A stretch of DNA of 64,000 nt, from assembly GCA_025201375.1 (NCBI GenBank), contig JAIWZP010000037.1, positions 62,001-126,000 of the forward strand. The letters are read 5' to 3'. Position 1 is the stretch's first letter. Every line of letters starts with the position of its first letter. The DNA is from Gongronella butleri. Its lineage: Eukaryota; Mucoromycota; Mucoromycetes; Mucorales; Cunninghamellaceae. The position numbers and the translations under genes are program-made. A model generated the notes under the pieces. That model ran no database searches. It was given only the letters and a program-made list of their open reading frames with translations, and was not told where the DNA came from. Positions 44,361 to 56,910 of this stretch are shown in pieces.

Positions 44361-47300
44361 ATGGGCAAGTCGAAACAGCAGGCAAAAGTGAAAGGCAACT
44401 TGAAGCCAGCCAGCAGCAGGTACGTGGGAGCCAACAGGCGCGAAGCGTGCGCGCTGTGTGTATGTTTGTTTGGAGGCGTGCCTTTTGTTGCTCACGCTTT
44501 TTTCTTTTGTGTTGCGCATTTAGTCGCGCTGCCGAGCTTGTGGGTCAATCTGGGTCGTTGCCGCTTGGCAACCTTGGCGGGTTTGCGCAATTTGCGAGCC
44601 CGTCGCTGGGCGCGTCCATCTCGAGGCCGGCGACGCCTGGATCGGATAGCAGCGACAGCATGGCGCTGGATCCCGAGCTGACGGTCATTGTCAAGAAAAT
44701 CAGCAAGCGCGACGCCACCACGAAGCTCAAGGCGCTTGAGGAGCTTGACACGTACTTGCACGACCACGCATCGGCTGTGGCGGCGCTGCTGCCAACCTGG
44801 GTAAAACGTGCAAAAATGCATTTTTCTTGGTCATTTTCGCGCTGACACGCAATTTTTTTCTCGCGTAGATCGCGTTGTATGGCAAGCTTGCGCTGGAAGT
44901 GGATCGACGCGTGCGACTTGCGAGCGCGCATCTGCACCAATTTGTGACGCAGCACGCCAAAAAGAAACTTGCGCCGTATTTGAAGGATTGCATTGGTCCA
45001 TGGATGGTGGCCATGTTTGACCAGAGCAAGGACATTGCCGCGGTTGCCCGGCGATCCTTTGAGGTACAGAAAAAAAATAACCGAGCATCCCAGCGCGTCC
45101 AATTGGCCTGGCTTGACACGCAAAACTTACATTTTTGCTTTTCTAGGGCGTGTTTGCCGAGGACAAGCGCCAGGGCGTCATTGTGTTTTGTCAAAAGGAG
45201 TTGCTCGATTATGTGGGCGAGATGTTGCTTGTCAAGACCGAGGACACGCTCAGTAAGCCCAAGGAAAACAAAAAAAAAAAAGTAAAAAAGGGGGAGAAAG
45301 AATGACATGTCAACTGATCATCTGCCTAGGTGACGCGCGCTATGTGACCCCTGAGGACATGGCGGCCAAGTATGCACGCGTGATTGCCTCGTGCTTTTAC
45401 ATTTTGTCGTATTTGACGGAACAGTTGCCAGTGGAGGAGCGCAACAAGGCAGCGGCCGAGTACAATGGCTTGTTTGATTCTGCCACCGTGTGGGCCTTTG
45501 TGTCGCACGCCAATCCGGTCATCCGCAAGGCTGTGCACTACTTTATCAAGACGTTGCTGCAGCAATCGCAGGGTAAAGCAAACAAAAACGTGACAACACG
45601 CAAACCTTGCCATTCAATGCTCGTTTTTTCCAATTCAGAAGTGATTGCGGCGCGCTTGGACATGATCAGCCCGCCTTTCTTCAAGAGCGTGCTGAGTGAA
45701 AAGGAGCCCGCGGTGCATTCGGACATGTGGGATGCCCTGTTGCTGTTCACCGATAGTAAGGATCAGTATTTTATTCGCTGTTTCTTTTAGAAAAAGAGAA
45801 ATTTGACGCGACTCTTTTTTTTTTTTCTTTAGAAATCCCGGATGCATGGTACGTGTTTGGCAAAAAATCGCCTGTTGCCAAGTTGTGCGGGTTTTTGCGC
45901 GCGGGCTTGCACGGATCACCCGCGATTGCTTACCCTAGCGTGATTGTGCTTTTGGATCGTCTCTCCGCCAAGGTACAGACCCCCCTCTAGGGCGACGACA
46001 AGCGGGACGCGACAATGGGCTAATTTTTTTCCTCCCTTTTTTCATTTTGTAGATGAAGCAAGAGGACAATTTTTACAAGGATGTGTTTACAAGCTTTTGG
46101 GCGGGTTTGGCCAGCATCCATCTGACCGTCAAGGGTGCGCGCGATCTCGTGTCTGCCTACATGGAATGTGCTGTGTATTTTGCCGACAAGACGTGAGTTC
46201 GCCACCATTTTTTTTTTTTTTTGCCAAACGACTCGCGCCTAACGCGTCTATTTTTTTTTTTTTCTGCAGTGCCAATGAAGGACAAGTGGCGACGGCCGAA
46301 TATCTTGTGAAAGAGGCCATGTACCAGCCAATGTTGTCATACTTTGTGCCCACCAAGTCGACGGAGGCGATGAACGAGCGATTACCCACGGCCAATGGTG
46401 TGCCGATGGCAACCAGCACCGCATTGCTTGCCGCCACAAAGAACAACACGCTTGCCGCCGCGGTGCCTGCGCTCATTTCGCGCGTCAGCGAGATCTGGGC
46501 GCAATACGTGTTGGATGGCACCTATGCACGATCGACGCTTGCTATGCCTGACGTTTGCGATCGCATCTACACGTTCCTATCCGCTTTTTACCTCCATGGC
46601 ACCGACGCTGCGCACGCTCAAATGGTCGACACACTTGTCTCGCTCTTGCCCGCCGCCATTGATTCAGCTCTTGTTCACAAAGGTAGAAAAAAAAGGAAGA
46701 AAAACGACAGTTTTGGGGCTAAAAGGGTTATTTTTTTCGATCAGAGCATGCACCATGTTTGCTGCGCCTCGTGCGCCGGGTGTTGGACGAGTACAAGGAC
46801 GTGGTGTTGGCTCAATTGGACGTTTCTGCGCTGATGTCGACGCTGCTGCAGGTCGAGACGACGGTGCCAAGCGCGTGCATGGAGGATCTCGTGCACATTT
46901 ACACGTTGCTCAATACGGGCGCTAACCAATGCGCGCTCGCCCCGTTGCTCGCACGCCTGGAGACCATGCGCGCCGATCGTGGGCGCCAATGCGGCGCGTT
47001 ACTTGCACTTCTTCGCCTTGTCGCCGGCAACACCAACATTTCCGAGCAGTTAGACGCCATCATCAAGGATGTTGCCTCTGAATTACTCTCCCAGGGCGAG
47101 CATCAATTGACCATGTCCGTCGAGGACCGTGACATGCTCGAGTCAGTAGTCCGCGAGTCGCTTTTGCAGCAAAAGGGTAGGAAAAAAAAAAGAAAATATC
47201 GATTTCGTGGTCATTGAAGCTTCTTTTTTTTTTACATTTTCAGGCACCGCGACGTACGACGCGATTGTGTCGCTGCTTGTGTCATCGTTGTCGGCGGCAA

Positions 47301-50300
47301 ACAAGAGTCATTGGAGCGCTCAGGATGGTGCTGCGGCGTCGTGCCTGGCTGTTTTAGCCAGTCTGAAGGAAGACGACACTCTGGCCGTCTTTTCTGGCGC
47401 GCTTGGCGACGAATTGGTGTGCCAGGTGTTTGATGCCATGTTTTTGAGTGCAGCATCGGAGGCGGAGGCGGCTACCATTCAGCCACTTGCGCAATCCGTG
47501 TGGAATCATTTGCGTCCTGGTATCGGCGCACACGAAAAGACGCTTCTCAAGCACGTCGCGCACGCCATCACGGACATCAATCACAAGACGAGGTAAAAAA
47601 AAAAAAAAAAAAATTAGGAAACATGGCTAATAAACGCGTTTTTTTCTTTTTTTTTCCGTTTTTTCTCTTTTTTATAGTTCAATGGAGATGGTGCAGCAAG
47701 CGCGTGAATTGCTTGGCGCCCTGTATGAGGATTCGAGCTCGTCAGGTTACTTTGACGGTGTGACGACGCTGATGGGCAGTGCTTCTGCGTGGCAGGACAT
47801 GTACAAGGCGTTCCAATCGTCGCGCACGCTCGAATACATGGCATCGTCGGTGACCAATGGGTACGCGGGGATGGACGATCAATCGCTGTATGAAGACAAG
47901 GACGAATTGTACCCTGTGGCGTACGACGCGTCGGGGGCAAGCGCATTGGCACGCTTGGCCATGTTTACGAGCAGCCTGATCAGTGATTTGGGCGTCGGCG
48001 CGTTCTTTGAAGAAAAGGAACGCGACTGGGTCGTGCACTATCTCATGGTCATTGCCCTCGAGTGCCAGGATGGCTTGGCAATGCAAGGGCTCACGCGCTT
48101 CTGGCAAGAAAAGCCGCTTTTGGACGAGACCTTTGTACTTCAAGTCGAAACCTTCATCCAGCAGGCGCACGCCGTGTTTGACGCGTGGCTGACGCTTCTG
48201 TTCCAGCAACAGAAGAGCGTGCAGCCCGATTTATGCCACCAGATTCTCTCCATCGTCTCCAATGGCGCATCTCAAGCCAGCCATTTGTCGCGCCTCGCGT
48301 CAAGTGTCGCGGAAATCTTGCTTTTGCCGCGTGACCAGACGGACGCCTATTACGCCACTCTTGTGCAGATGCTCATGGACCGCCTCATTACCCTCGACCA
48401 CTGGACATTGGCTCAATTGGAGCCCTGGCTTGCCCTCGTCAAGCCCGACGCCAAGAAGTGTAAGAAAATTTGGAAAAAAAAAAAGAAAGAAAAGAAAAAA
48501 CACGAGCTCACACGCACACATTTTCTTTTTTTTTTTTTTTTCCTTCAGTGGCGCCGTTGTGCAAAGTGGCGGTGCTCACATCCATCAAGCCCATTGTCGG
48601 CGAAAGCAGCAAATTCCGCTATATGCAGAGTGATTGCGCGAATCGACTTGCCGGTGGGCAGGCCATGCAGATCTTTGACGATTCGGACGAGGGTACGGAT
48701 TTTGCGATTGAAAGACATGGAAGAATATGGGCTTGAATTGACGCGTTTTAATAATTTTTTTTATTTTTTTTATTTTTTTATTATTTTTTAGCGTGGCAAT
48801 GGCTGACGCTGTTGAACGCGTCGTCGCTGTCATTTGGGGCGATTGCCATTCCGCCGCAGCGACTGATGTTTTTGATTTCGACGATACGCGGGTGGTTTGG
48901 ACAGGATTTCGACGATCACCTTGGTGTGACGGAGCGACGCAAAGTGCATGTGCAGATGGCATTATTATTTGGGCACATGAGCGACGCCGTCCAGCAAGTG
49001 GCCGGCTCTCAATGGCACTTTTTCATGGACTGCGTGTGCGATTTCATCCAGTACAACGAGGCCGACGATCCCAGCGGGCTGCCCGTCATGTTTGGCGCCC
49101 TCAATCTTCTTTCCACGCTCATGGGCCTTGCCGCGGACGGTTCGACCGAAATCAAAGACGCACTCGACGACCGCTGGGCCGATTTGCACGCCGCACTGTG
49201 GCAGAGCTTCGTCGCGGAAAAGGACGCCGAAACGCCCATCTCGCAACCTCGCCGCCATTACCAATGCCTGCTCGCTGACCTGATCGGCCGCGTCCCCGCC
49301 AAAATCGTCCAAGCTCAGGCCGATTTCGCCACCGTGCTCCAACTGCTGAAGCACACGGCCAACGAGTCGGTCCAGACGCGCGCGTATTTTATTCTTCAAG
49401 AATGGATCAAGACGCGCATCGCCGATTTGTCTGTCAATGTCGAATTTTCGGCCAACGACGAGCTTCGTGAGCCCAATCACATCGAACAGGGCCTCATCGA
49501 TCTCTTGCTGCGCGTGCCGCCTTTGCCCGATTGGAGCGAGTCGCTGCTTGGCGCCCATGTAAGGACCATGGAAGGAGATTAGGTCGAAAAAGAGACCGCT
49601 AACATGAAAATATCTAGAAACACGAGCTTTTTAGCTACTTGGTGTCGTGGCTGCTGATGCTGGATCACTTTAATGACATTGTAAGCACCCTGTGAAAAGG
49701 TTCAATGGGTTCCATTTGGTCTCATTTTTTTATTTATTTATTTTTTCGTGTTTTCGCAGACTTTCAAGCTCAAGCAGCAATTCACCGACCAATTGAAGCG
49801 TGTCGAGGCCGTGGACACCCTGATGCCGGCATTATGTCACATTCTGCACATTGGCAGTAGCCAGGGCCACGCCTTCTTTGATTTGTCCTTGTGGGACACG
49901 TCCATCTACGACCTACAAGGTAAAAACAGGCACTTTTAACGCGCCAATTCGTCATTGCTGAATGATTTTTATGGTTGCATTAGGGTTTGACATGTCTGTC
50001 GAGACGAGCTATTCGCTCCTCGCGGCGCACATCTATTTCAAGGCCTTGAAGCATATACCCTCGCTCGTCAGGTAAGCCATCGATTGCGCCTATTGGAGCC
50101 CATTAAGACCCAATTGGAGTCAATTGGAGCCCATGGTGGCTCATTCTTGCCCCCCCTTTTTTTTTTCTCTAGGTCATGGTGGGTGAATTACAAGCAGCGT
50201 CAGACGGTGATTGCCGTGGAGCGATACACGCAATCGTTCTTTAGCGATATTTTGATCAACAATGAGCTGGACACGGTGAATCGCGCGGATGTCAAGGAGC

Positions 50301-50823
50301 AGCTGGAGGACAATGACAATGAATTCCGTGTCAAGACGCTCCGGACGACGCACGAGGTCGCTGCCGCGTACCACGTCGACGAACAAGAGATGCGCATCTC
50401 CATCAAGTTGCCCAGCAATTACCCATTGCAGCAAATCTCCGTGGATGGCGTGCAAAAGGTCGGCGTCAGCGAGAAACAGTGGCGCGGCTGGATGTTTGCC
50501 ATCACGGCCGTCATTGGCTCCCAGGTAAAAACGCGAAAAAAAAATGAGAGAAAATTACTTGACTGATCCTCTTTTTTTGATTTCTCTGATGATAGAATGG
50601 CAACCTTGTGGACGCATTGACCGTGTTTAAGCGCAATGCGAATTTGCACTTCGATGGTGTGGGCGATTGTGTGATTTGCTACTCGATCATCAGTGTTTTG
50701 GACCGCTCCATTCCCACCAAGCAATGCCGCACATGTAAAAACAAGTTCCACGCGAGCTGTCTGTACAAGTGGTTCAGGTCCTCCAGCTCCACCAGCTGTC
50801 CCCTGTGTCGCACCGTGTTTTAG
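44361..50823 (+). CDS. LTN1: Listerin/Ltn1 E3 ubiquitin ligase (ribosome quality control)
   Basis: Ubiquitylates nascent chains on stalled 60S subunits in the RQC complex. Nineteen exons (44361-44419, 44524-44800, 44869-45063, 45147-45252, 45330-45572, 45639-45755, 45833-45972, 46053-46192, 46270-46682, 46745-47176, 47244-47592, 47678-48459, 48549-48692, 48792-49558, 49618-49680, 49760-49919, 49984-50071, 50173-50524, 50596-50823) keep frame throughout: 1684 residues, within the family range. The N-terminus MGKSKQQAKVKGNLKPASS and the early helical repeat (KRDATTKLKALEELDTYLHD) match Ltn1; the middle is HEAT/ARM-like helices. The C-terminus has the RWD-like segment (MRISIKLPSNYPL) and a RING of C4HC3 spacing: CVICY at residue 1634, CRTCKNKFHASCLYKWF, CPLCRTVF at the very end. 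The poly-A in intron regions is ordinary here. Confidence 0.97.
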
Positions 50824-51216
50824 AATTAAAAAAGCATCGCAAAACATGTATTTTATGCAAAAAAAAAAAAAAAAGACATCATGCGCGCTCATTTGGATGA
50901 CGCGCTTTAATTCCTTTTTGTTCTCGGGTGTGGCAAAACGGAACGCCGGCCCCGACAGCTCCGACAAAAAAAAAGTGTCAAACCAGGCATTGTGCGACGC
51001 GGAAAAAAAAAGGGGGATCAAGTGCAAAAAAGAGGCGATTTGTTCCAAAGGTTCCATGGTGCCCACGGCAATTAAGCAGCGATGGGGGCTCAATGACGAT
51101 GATTTTACGACAAAAACAAGCTTCTTTTTTTTTTATTGACGAAGGGTTTTTTTTTGGGGAGGAGGGGGGGGGGAATACATGTTTTTTTTTAAAGAAATAA
51201 AAAAAAAAAGAATAAT
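50824..51216. other. Convergent 3' flanks of Ltn1 and the C2/CBM gene
   Basis: No gene. It holds poly-A (50860-50874), T and G runs (51168-51172) and the two terminators. Confidence 0.5.
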
Positions 51217-52371
51217 TTACTCTGTGCGCCAGAGGGAGTGAGCGACAGTGGGTTCCCAGGTAGGGTTGCTGGTGTGGCCCTGGAGGCAGACGTAGGTGCG
51301 GCCCTTGTATTCGACGCGGTCGCCGGCGCTGTAGGTGCCAACGGGGTCCCAATCGCAGGCATCACGGCGCTCGTGGTGGTGGCCATGCTTCTTCTTGTGG
51401 CAATCGTCATCCGAGTCCGAGTTCGAGTCGGAATTCGAGTTCGAGTCCGAGTCCGAGCCCGAGCCGCTCTTCTTCTTGTGGCGACGCTCCTTCTTGTGCT
51501 TGCTCTTCTCGCTCTTTTCGCTCGTCTCTTGTTCTTGACGTTCGCGGCGGCGGCGCTCTTCTTCGTCCTTTTCTTGCTGCTCACGACGCGAGAAATCTTC
51601 CTCACGGCGCTTGAGCTCCTCCTCGCGCTGCGAGAATTCCTGGCGGCGGCGCTCTTCCTCCTCGTGCTCGCGCTCCTCCTCTTCCTTCTCCTTCTTGTGG
51701 TCGTCGTACAGCTTCTTGCCCAAAAGACCGGCACCAATGGCAAGCGCACCACCAAGAACGGCCACACCGGCCTCGGACGCGCGTTCCTTGTTCTTGAGGC
51801 TCTTGCAACGCGATTGATGGCCTTCCTCAATAAGAGATTGGCCGCGGACGGGCGCGCCAGGCTGCTGGTTGGACGAGTTGTTGAAGCCCTGCGCCTGCAA
51901 GATCAAGTTCAGGCTGCCGGCCACATTGCCCTTGAGATTGTACAGATCAAACAGGCCATTGAGAGCCGCACCGGGCGCCTGCACAACCTGCGCAATGGGG
52001 ATCGCCGCAAAGCCAATCAATTCGTCAACGCCAGATTCTTCGTCCATCAGCTCGACAAACAAATATTGCTGGCCAGAGAGCGCAACATTGAAAGTCTGGT
52101 TCCACGACGGCTCCTTGCCAGCCTTCTTGGCAACAAACGTCTTTTGGTACGACTTTTTGTCAGAGTAGTCCAGCGAGAATTGCAAATAAGGGTCTTGCTT
52201 GCCAAGGGATTCGACATTCTTGTCCGTGACCGCGCCAACCGCCGTGATCACAAGTGTCTGCGAGCTGGAGCCACCCTCAAAGTGGCTGGACGACGTGCGC
52301 ACCACGTTTTCATCCGAATTGTACGTGGTCGTCGTCTGTGAATATTCATAAGACACTTCTTGGGCATACAT
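51217..52371 (-). CDS. C2 domain-coiled coil-chitin-binding (CBM5/12) protein
   Basis: Single exon, 384 residues. Residues about 35-160 form a C2 domain (TLVITAVGAVTDKNVESLGK, DPYLQFSLDY, PSWNQTFNVAL, LFVELMDEESGVDELIGFAA), a lipid/Ca2+-type module related to plant SRC2-like proteins. A small Gly/Ala-rich hydrophobic patch (AVLGGALAIGAGLLGKKLYD) at about 205-224 may touch membrane. Then comes a Glu/Arg-rich coiled coil with REEELKRREEDFSRREQQEK, a Lys/His stretch, a Ser-Asp repeat, and finally a CBM5/12-like module: WDPVGTYSAGDRVEYKGRTY, CLQGHTSNPTWEPT, LWRTE. The aromatic residues fit chitin binding. There is no signal peptide, which is odd for a carbohydrate-binding tail. Confidence 0.85.
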   Translation of the reverse strand: MYAQEVSYEYSQTTTTYNSDENVVRTSSSHFEGGSSSQTLVITAVGAVTDKNVESLGKQDPYLQFSLDYSDKKSYQKTFVAKKAGKEPSWNQTFNVALSGQQYLFVELMDEESGVDELIGFAAIPIAQVVQAPGAALNGLFDLYNLKGNVAGSLNLILQAQGFNNSSNQQPGAPVRGQSLIEEGHQSRCKSLKNKERASEAGVAVLGGALAIGAGLLGKKLYDDHKKEKEEEEREHEEEERRRQEFSQREEELKRREEDFSRREQQEKDEEERRRRERQEQETSEKSEKSKHKKERRHKKKSGSGSDSDSNSNSDSNSDSDDDCHKKKHGHHHERRDACDWDPVGTYSAGDRVEYKGRTYVCLQGHTSNPTWEPTVAHSLWRTE

Positions 52372-53878
52372 GGTAGAGGAGAGATTATCTTTTTGTGAAA
52401 GAATGATGAAAAAAAAAAAAAGAAAAATGAAAGAGAGCGGCGCGACGCTTCTTTTTATGAGTGAGAAAAAAAAAGGGGGGAGAGGGCGGACCTATTTTTG
52501 GAAGCCGCGTCAGACGCGCGATGCCAATCTTTTTTGTAGGAAAGCCTATTTGATCTCGAATGGCCTCCTTCCATATGCAGCGACGTCACCGGTCTTGCTT
52601 TTCTTTTTCCACGCCTTGGCAATGACGGGTATTTCGGGGACAGCACGTACAAAAAGTAAACGCGCTCATTTTGATTTTTATTGAAAAAAAAGGGGCGGCG
52701 GCGCCAAGGCACAAATGAAGCGATGACGCCACAAGTCTAGCCCCTCGCCTTTTTTATATTCTTTTTCGTTGACGTTTGCCTTGGCGCATTGATTTTTCTC
52801 CCCCTCTTTTGTTTTTGCACGTTTCATCCACCTCTTTTGCCACCCACCGGCCGCGTAAAAAAGGAGGAGGAGGAGCTCAATTGGGCTTTCCCAGGGATGT
52901 TATTGTCGTGCCGACTTTTTTTTGTGTGACCAAGTAAGCGAGCCTTCATCCGTTGTTTGAAGCTGACCTGGATTTCTTTGCAGCCTGGTGCATTTGCATC
53001 GTCACACAAGAAAAAAAAGTAAACTGTTTGGGCGCGACCACGACCAAGATGCATGATTTGCTTGCCACAGGCCCTGTCATCTTCACACCCCAACCGTTTC
53101 TGCTAAGCGCCAATAATTTTTCCCCCACCCCCCGCCGCCCATGGACTTGGACCCACCTTCCATAATGGCGGCAAAGAGCGGTGCGGCGCGCGTGTTCTTT
53201 TCTTTTTTTTCTTTTTATGCTCTCAAAGTCGCGTCCCACACGCCAAAGAATCGTTTTGGGGCCGATGAACGCGTGTATGAAAAAAGTATGCAAAGAGCAG
53301 ACACCAAGAAAATGCAAGATTGCCGCGGGATGAAACAATTGGAGAGCAAAACCCGCACGAGCATGGCCGTCATTGGCAAAGAAAGATGCAAGCGACCCTC
53401 TTTTTTGCTTTCTCGTTTTTTTTTTTTTTCCCAGGCACGCCATTGATCGACAAAAAATAAAACCGGGCCGCGCGTTCCGTCACACGATGTTCTTCATGGA
53501 CTGGGCGCCTCTCTCTGTCCCAAGGACCGGCGCCGTGGTCCGCCATGGAGTCGACGACGCGCTCTTTTCTAGCAAAGGGGATAATCCAGGCCCAGCCCTC
53601 TGTGATCAATGCGCTCCTTTCTTAGCAAATGGTATGAACTGGGGTCCAGCAGCGTGATCAATGCGCGCGTAAAACGCGCGCCTCGGTCCATCTTTCACTT
53701 TTAGTGCGCTTCTTTCTCTTGTTTTTGCCAAAACTCTCGTTGTCGACCTGCTTGTTCAAGGTGGCACTCCAAGCTTTTAAAAAAGGATCGCGCAATGGAT
53801 CATAAGCGCGTGAAATTAGGCTCATGTGTCGCACATGCAAAGAAATCATTTGCAACGCGCACACATGAGCATCTTGTT
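52372..53878. other. 1.5-kb gene-free stretch
   Basis: No gene recognised. It contains the C2/CBM promoter (minus strand) and the P450 3' flank, and A/T runs at 52410-52420 and 53420-53429. Several antisense open frames have no motif. Confidence 0.5.
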
Positions 53879-56205
53879 TTATTGAGGGACAATGCTGGAG
53901 GAGATAAGCAGGTGCGATGAGGCGGATTCTTCGTCATTTTCATCCTCGTCACTGCTCGCGGCATCTTCGAGGCTATCATAATCATAGCACACGGTGCTTG
54001 TCGACGTCTGCTGCACTTGATAATGATGCTGGTCATTGTTTTCGGGATGCAGATCGCGCACACTCACATCAAAGAGCGGTGGTCGCAGCATGACGCCCGT
54101 GTCTGTCGTTTGCGTCAAGTCAATGGGCACAGGTTGGCCGTCGTCGCCTGTCGTGGGTGGGTAAAATTCAAATCGATGAAACAGTTCCACGAACGCGATA
54201 AACAAAACCTTTTCGGTCTAAAAAAAAAAAAGCGGGTGTGAGAATTGCATGAAAATAAAAAAGCGGAAGGGCACCCTTTACAAATTCGGCAGCAGGGCAT
54301 TTGCGCGGGCCAAACCCGTATTGGAACGTGTTTCTGTCATCCACCAACTTGCTCTGGACAGCGGGGTCGTTGAAGCGCTCGGGTATGAATTCCGTCGGGT
54401 CGTCATAGAATGCGCCATTGCGGTGCATTGAATAAAAGGGCACGACAATCACTGTGCCCGGGGGAATCGTGATCCCTTGCATCGTCACTGCGGAGAACAA
54501 AAAAAAGGGGTAAGGGCACGTGTCGCGTCAATCTCGGCAAGGGCCACAATTTTTTTTCTGGCATTTTATACGCACCTTCTTCCTCAAATTTGCGGGGGAC
54601 CGAGTACAAGTTGCTACATCGGTAGCGCATGCACTCGCGTTGCGTGGAAACGACTGTTGGCACGAGATGGCGCTCATTATACCTTGGGAGATGCCCGTTC
54701 TCAGCTAGGAATCGATTCAGCTCGTCGCGTACCCGCGTCTGCGCATCACGATGATTTGCCAGGAGGCCAATGATCCACATGAGTGCCACAGGGATCAAAT
54801 CACCCGCCATGCCGCTCATGTCAGCTAAAAAAATAAATAAAAAAGAGATTCAGTTCCCCCACTTTCTTGTAATTTTCAATATGACATGGATGTTTTACAA
54901 ATGGCGACGCGGATGTCTGTCATGTCAATCCCACTATTTGGCTGCCGTTCCTTGGCCTCGAGCTGTTTGACTAGGCAATGGCTCTCTTTGTCAACCGTCT
55001 CTTTGAACCAGTCATCGATCACGCTGTCCAATTTCTTGCCGGCGGCTTCCATGGTGGCTTTGGACGGTGACAGGCCCGGGATGTACTTGAAAAAGGGGAA
55101 GAATGCGCTGGGATCGCCCCAGACGCCAAGCAGCGGGAAACACCGGTCAATCACCTGCTCGGCCTCTTTGATATCATCGGACCCGTGGTGAAACTCTTTG
55201 GCGTACGCAATGGAGCAGAACAGTGTGCGGCACACCACCTTGAGCGGCACCAATGGCATAAAAGTCTGCTTTTCTGCAAAATAGCGCGCTAAATCTTGGA
55301 TTTGCACGCGAATGTTGTTGTCGTCCACGATGGGCGACAGCAGATACTCCTCAACTTTACGAATAAAAAAGACTGGTGAGGCCACGAGAAGCGCGTCATA
55401 GCCCGCAGTGCTTTGCTTACTGATCTCTTTTAATTTTTTGTAGCCTTCGCGATCGTCGTCCGAATACACAATGCCCCTTTTTTTCAAAAAAAAAAAAATG
55501 CCGTCAATATGGGGCTGTGCCTGGGTGCTCTTTTTTTTTTTTCTTTTTTTTCTATTTTTTTATGCAAATGCTTACTTTCGATTGTGGCTATAATATTCGT
55601 CGATGAATTGATGATGCGGTCTCCGCATGGTCTTGAATTTGCCCTGTGCCAAAACCTCGTGGGCCATTGCCGGATCGGTTATCGACAGCCAATGCTGTGA
55701 CCCCATTTGTAATCGGAGCAAGGATCCTATTGTGCCCACATAAAAAAAAAAGGGGGGCCGTGGGGGACCCAGTCTTGGGGTCAGCTTTTGCCCCTTTTCT
55801 GATGCTTTTTTTTTTGTCGACATCTGTGTGTGTGTGTGTGTGTGTGTGTTTGGCTGTTGGCCAACTCAAGGGCCTAACCAAACAAACGATTACCATATTC
55901 TTCGTGCCATTCCTGCAGCTTGAGGTACTTTTTCTTGACGCCTGTAAAAGGTAAATGTCCTAAAAGCGACACAATGACAGAATAAGACATTTGTTTCAAG
56001 CCGTGAGTGTGTGCGAATGGGTCTCCTCACCAACAAGGGGCAGCTTTTGCGCTGGGGATTTGATGGCGTAAAATCGATCGTACTTTTCGTGATGCGATTG
56101 TGATGCCCGGTATGAAATCACAAGCGCCCCCACGGCAATGCCCACCATGGTCGCCATGGTCATCATTGGGATGGGCATCAAGTCAAGTCGTGAGGATTCA
56201 ACCAT
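53879..56205 (-). CDS. Cytochrome P450 monooxygenase
   Basis: Heme-thiolate monooxygenase, ER-anchored. Eight exons (56205-56031, 55959-55894, 55726-55576, 55476-54899, 54824-54576, 54487-54282, 54217-53879) — seven CDS blocks in fact — join in frame to 587 residues. A hydrophobic N-terminal anchor (MVGIAVGALVISY) is followed by the Pro-rich hinge PLVGHLPFTG. The I-helix is AGDLIPVALMW (replacing the usual AGxDT with AGDLI), the K-helix ExxR is ECMR at about residue 387, FIPERFND is the PERF element, and the heme loop is YGFGPRKCPAAEF with Cys about 470. The exon 6-7 splice falls directly after the heme loop. The C-terminus extends about 60 residues past the normal end as an acidic Ser/Asp/Glu tail. 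The family number and substrate cannot be assigned; the absent I-helix Thr may matter for catalysis. Confidence 0.93.
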
Positions 56206-56878
56206 GGAGGAAAAAGACAACAAATCGTGATAAACAGATCGACAACCTTTAAAACAAAAAAAAAAAAAAAGGACAAACAAAAGAGGGGGAAGGAAAGGAA
56301 AAAAAAAAAGAGAGGGAGACATGGCGAGAAATGGCCACGGTCGTACAAGACAACGACCCAAAAAAATATGTCCTGGCAAATGTGGCAAATGTGGAAACAG
56401 AAAAAAAAAAAAATTTGTCGGGCAAGCCGATGGTGCAACGTTGGTTTCGCATTTGCCCGCCACGAGCTTGGACTGAGACGATCAGAAAAGAAGCACATGG
56501 CATGGCCCGTTTCCACCGCCCGCATGGCCCATGAGGAGGCAAATGGAATGAGCCATGCATGGATCTTTCCATTTGAAATGCATGCACTCGCCCATGGGCT
56601 CGGCGATCAGCAACGCAGTCTCCATTTAAAGGGAAGCTGCCCATCTGTTGTTGCATGAATTCAGCCTCATCCAATGATGACACGGTGCACTGGCAGGGCC
56701 ACTATGATGCCCCCACCCCTTCTTTTTGCTTACACAGGTCCCAGACAATGAACTTTAACCCTTCCCCCCCCCTCACGTCCTCTCGGTCCGTCTCATCCGA
56801 CTGGGTAACATCAGCCGATCCAGGCACAAACGAAGTGATCGAGAGCCAAAAACGATCTCGGAGGAGGGCCGAATGTGC

Positions 56879-56910
<32 letters not shown>

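Noticed and set aside
51238..52341. 367-codon plus-strand frame opposite the C2/CBM gene
   Set aside because: Leu/Val/Arg-rich mirror of a Glu/Lys-rich coiled coil; the minus-strand frame has recognisable domains.
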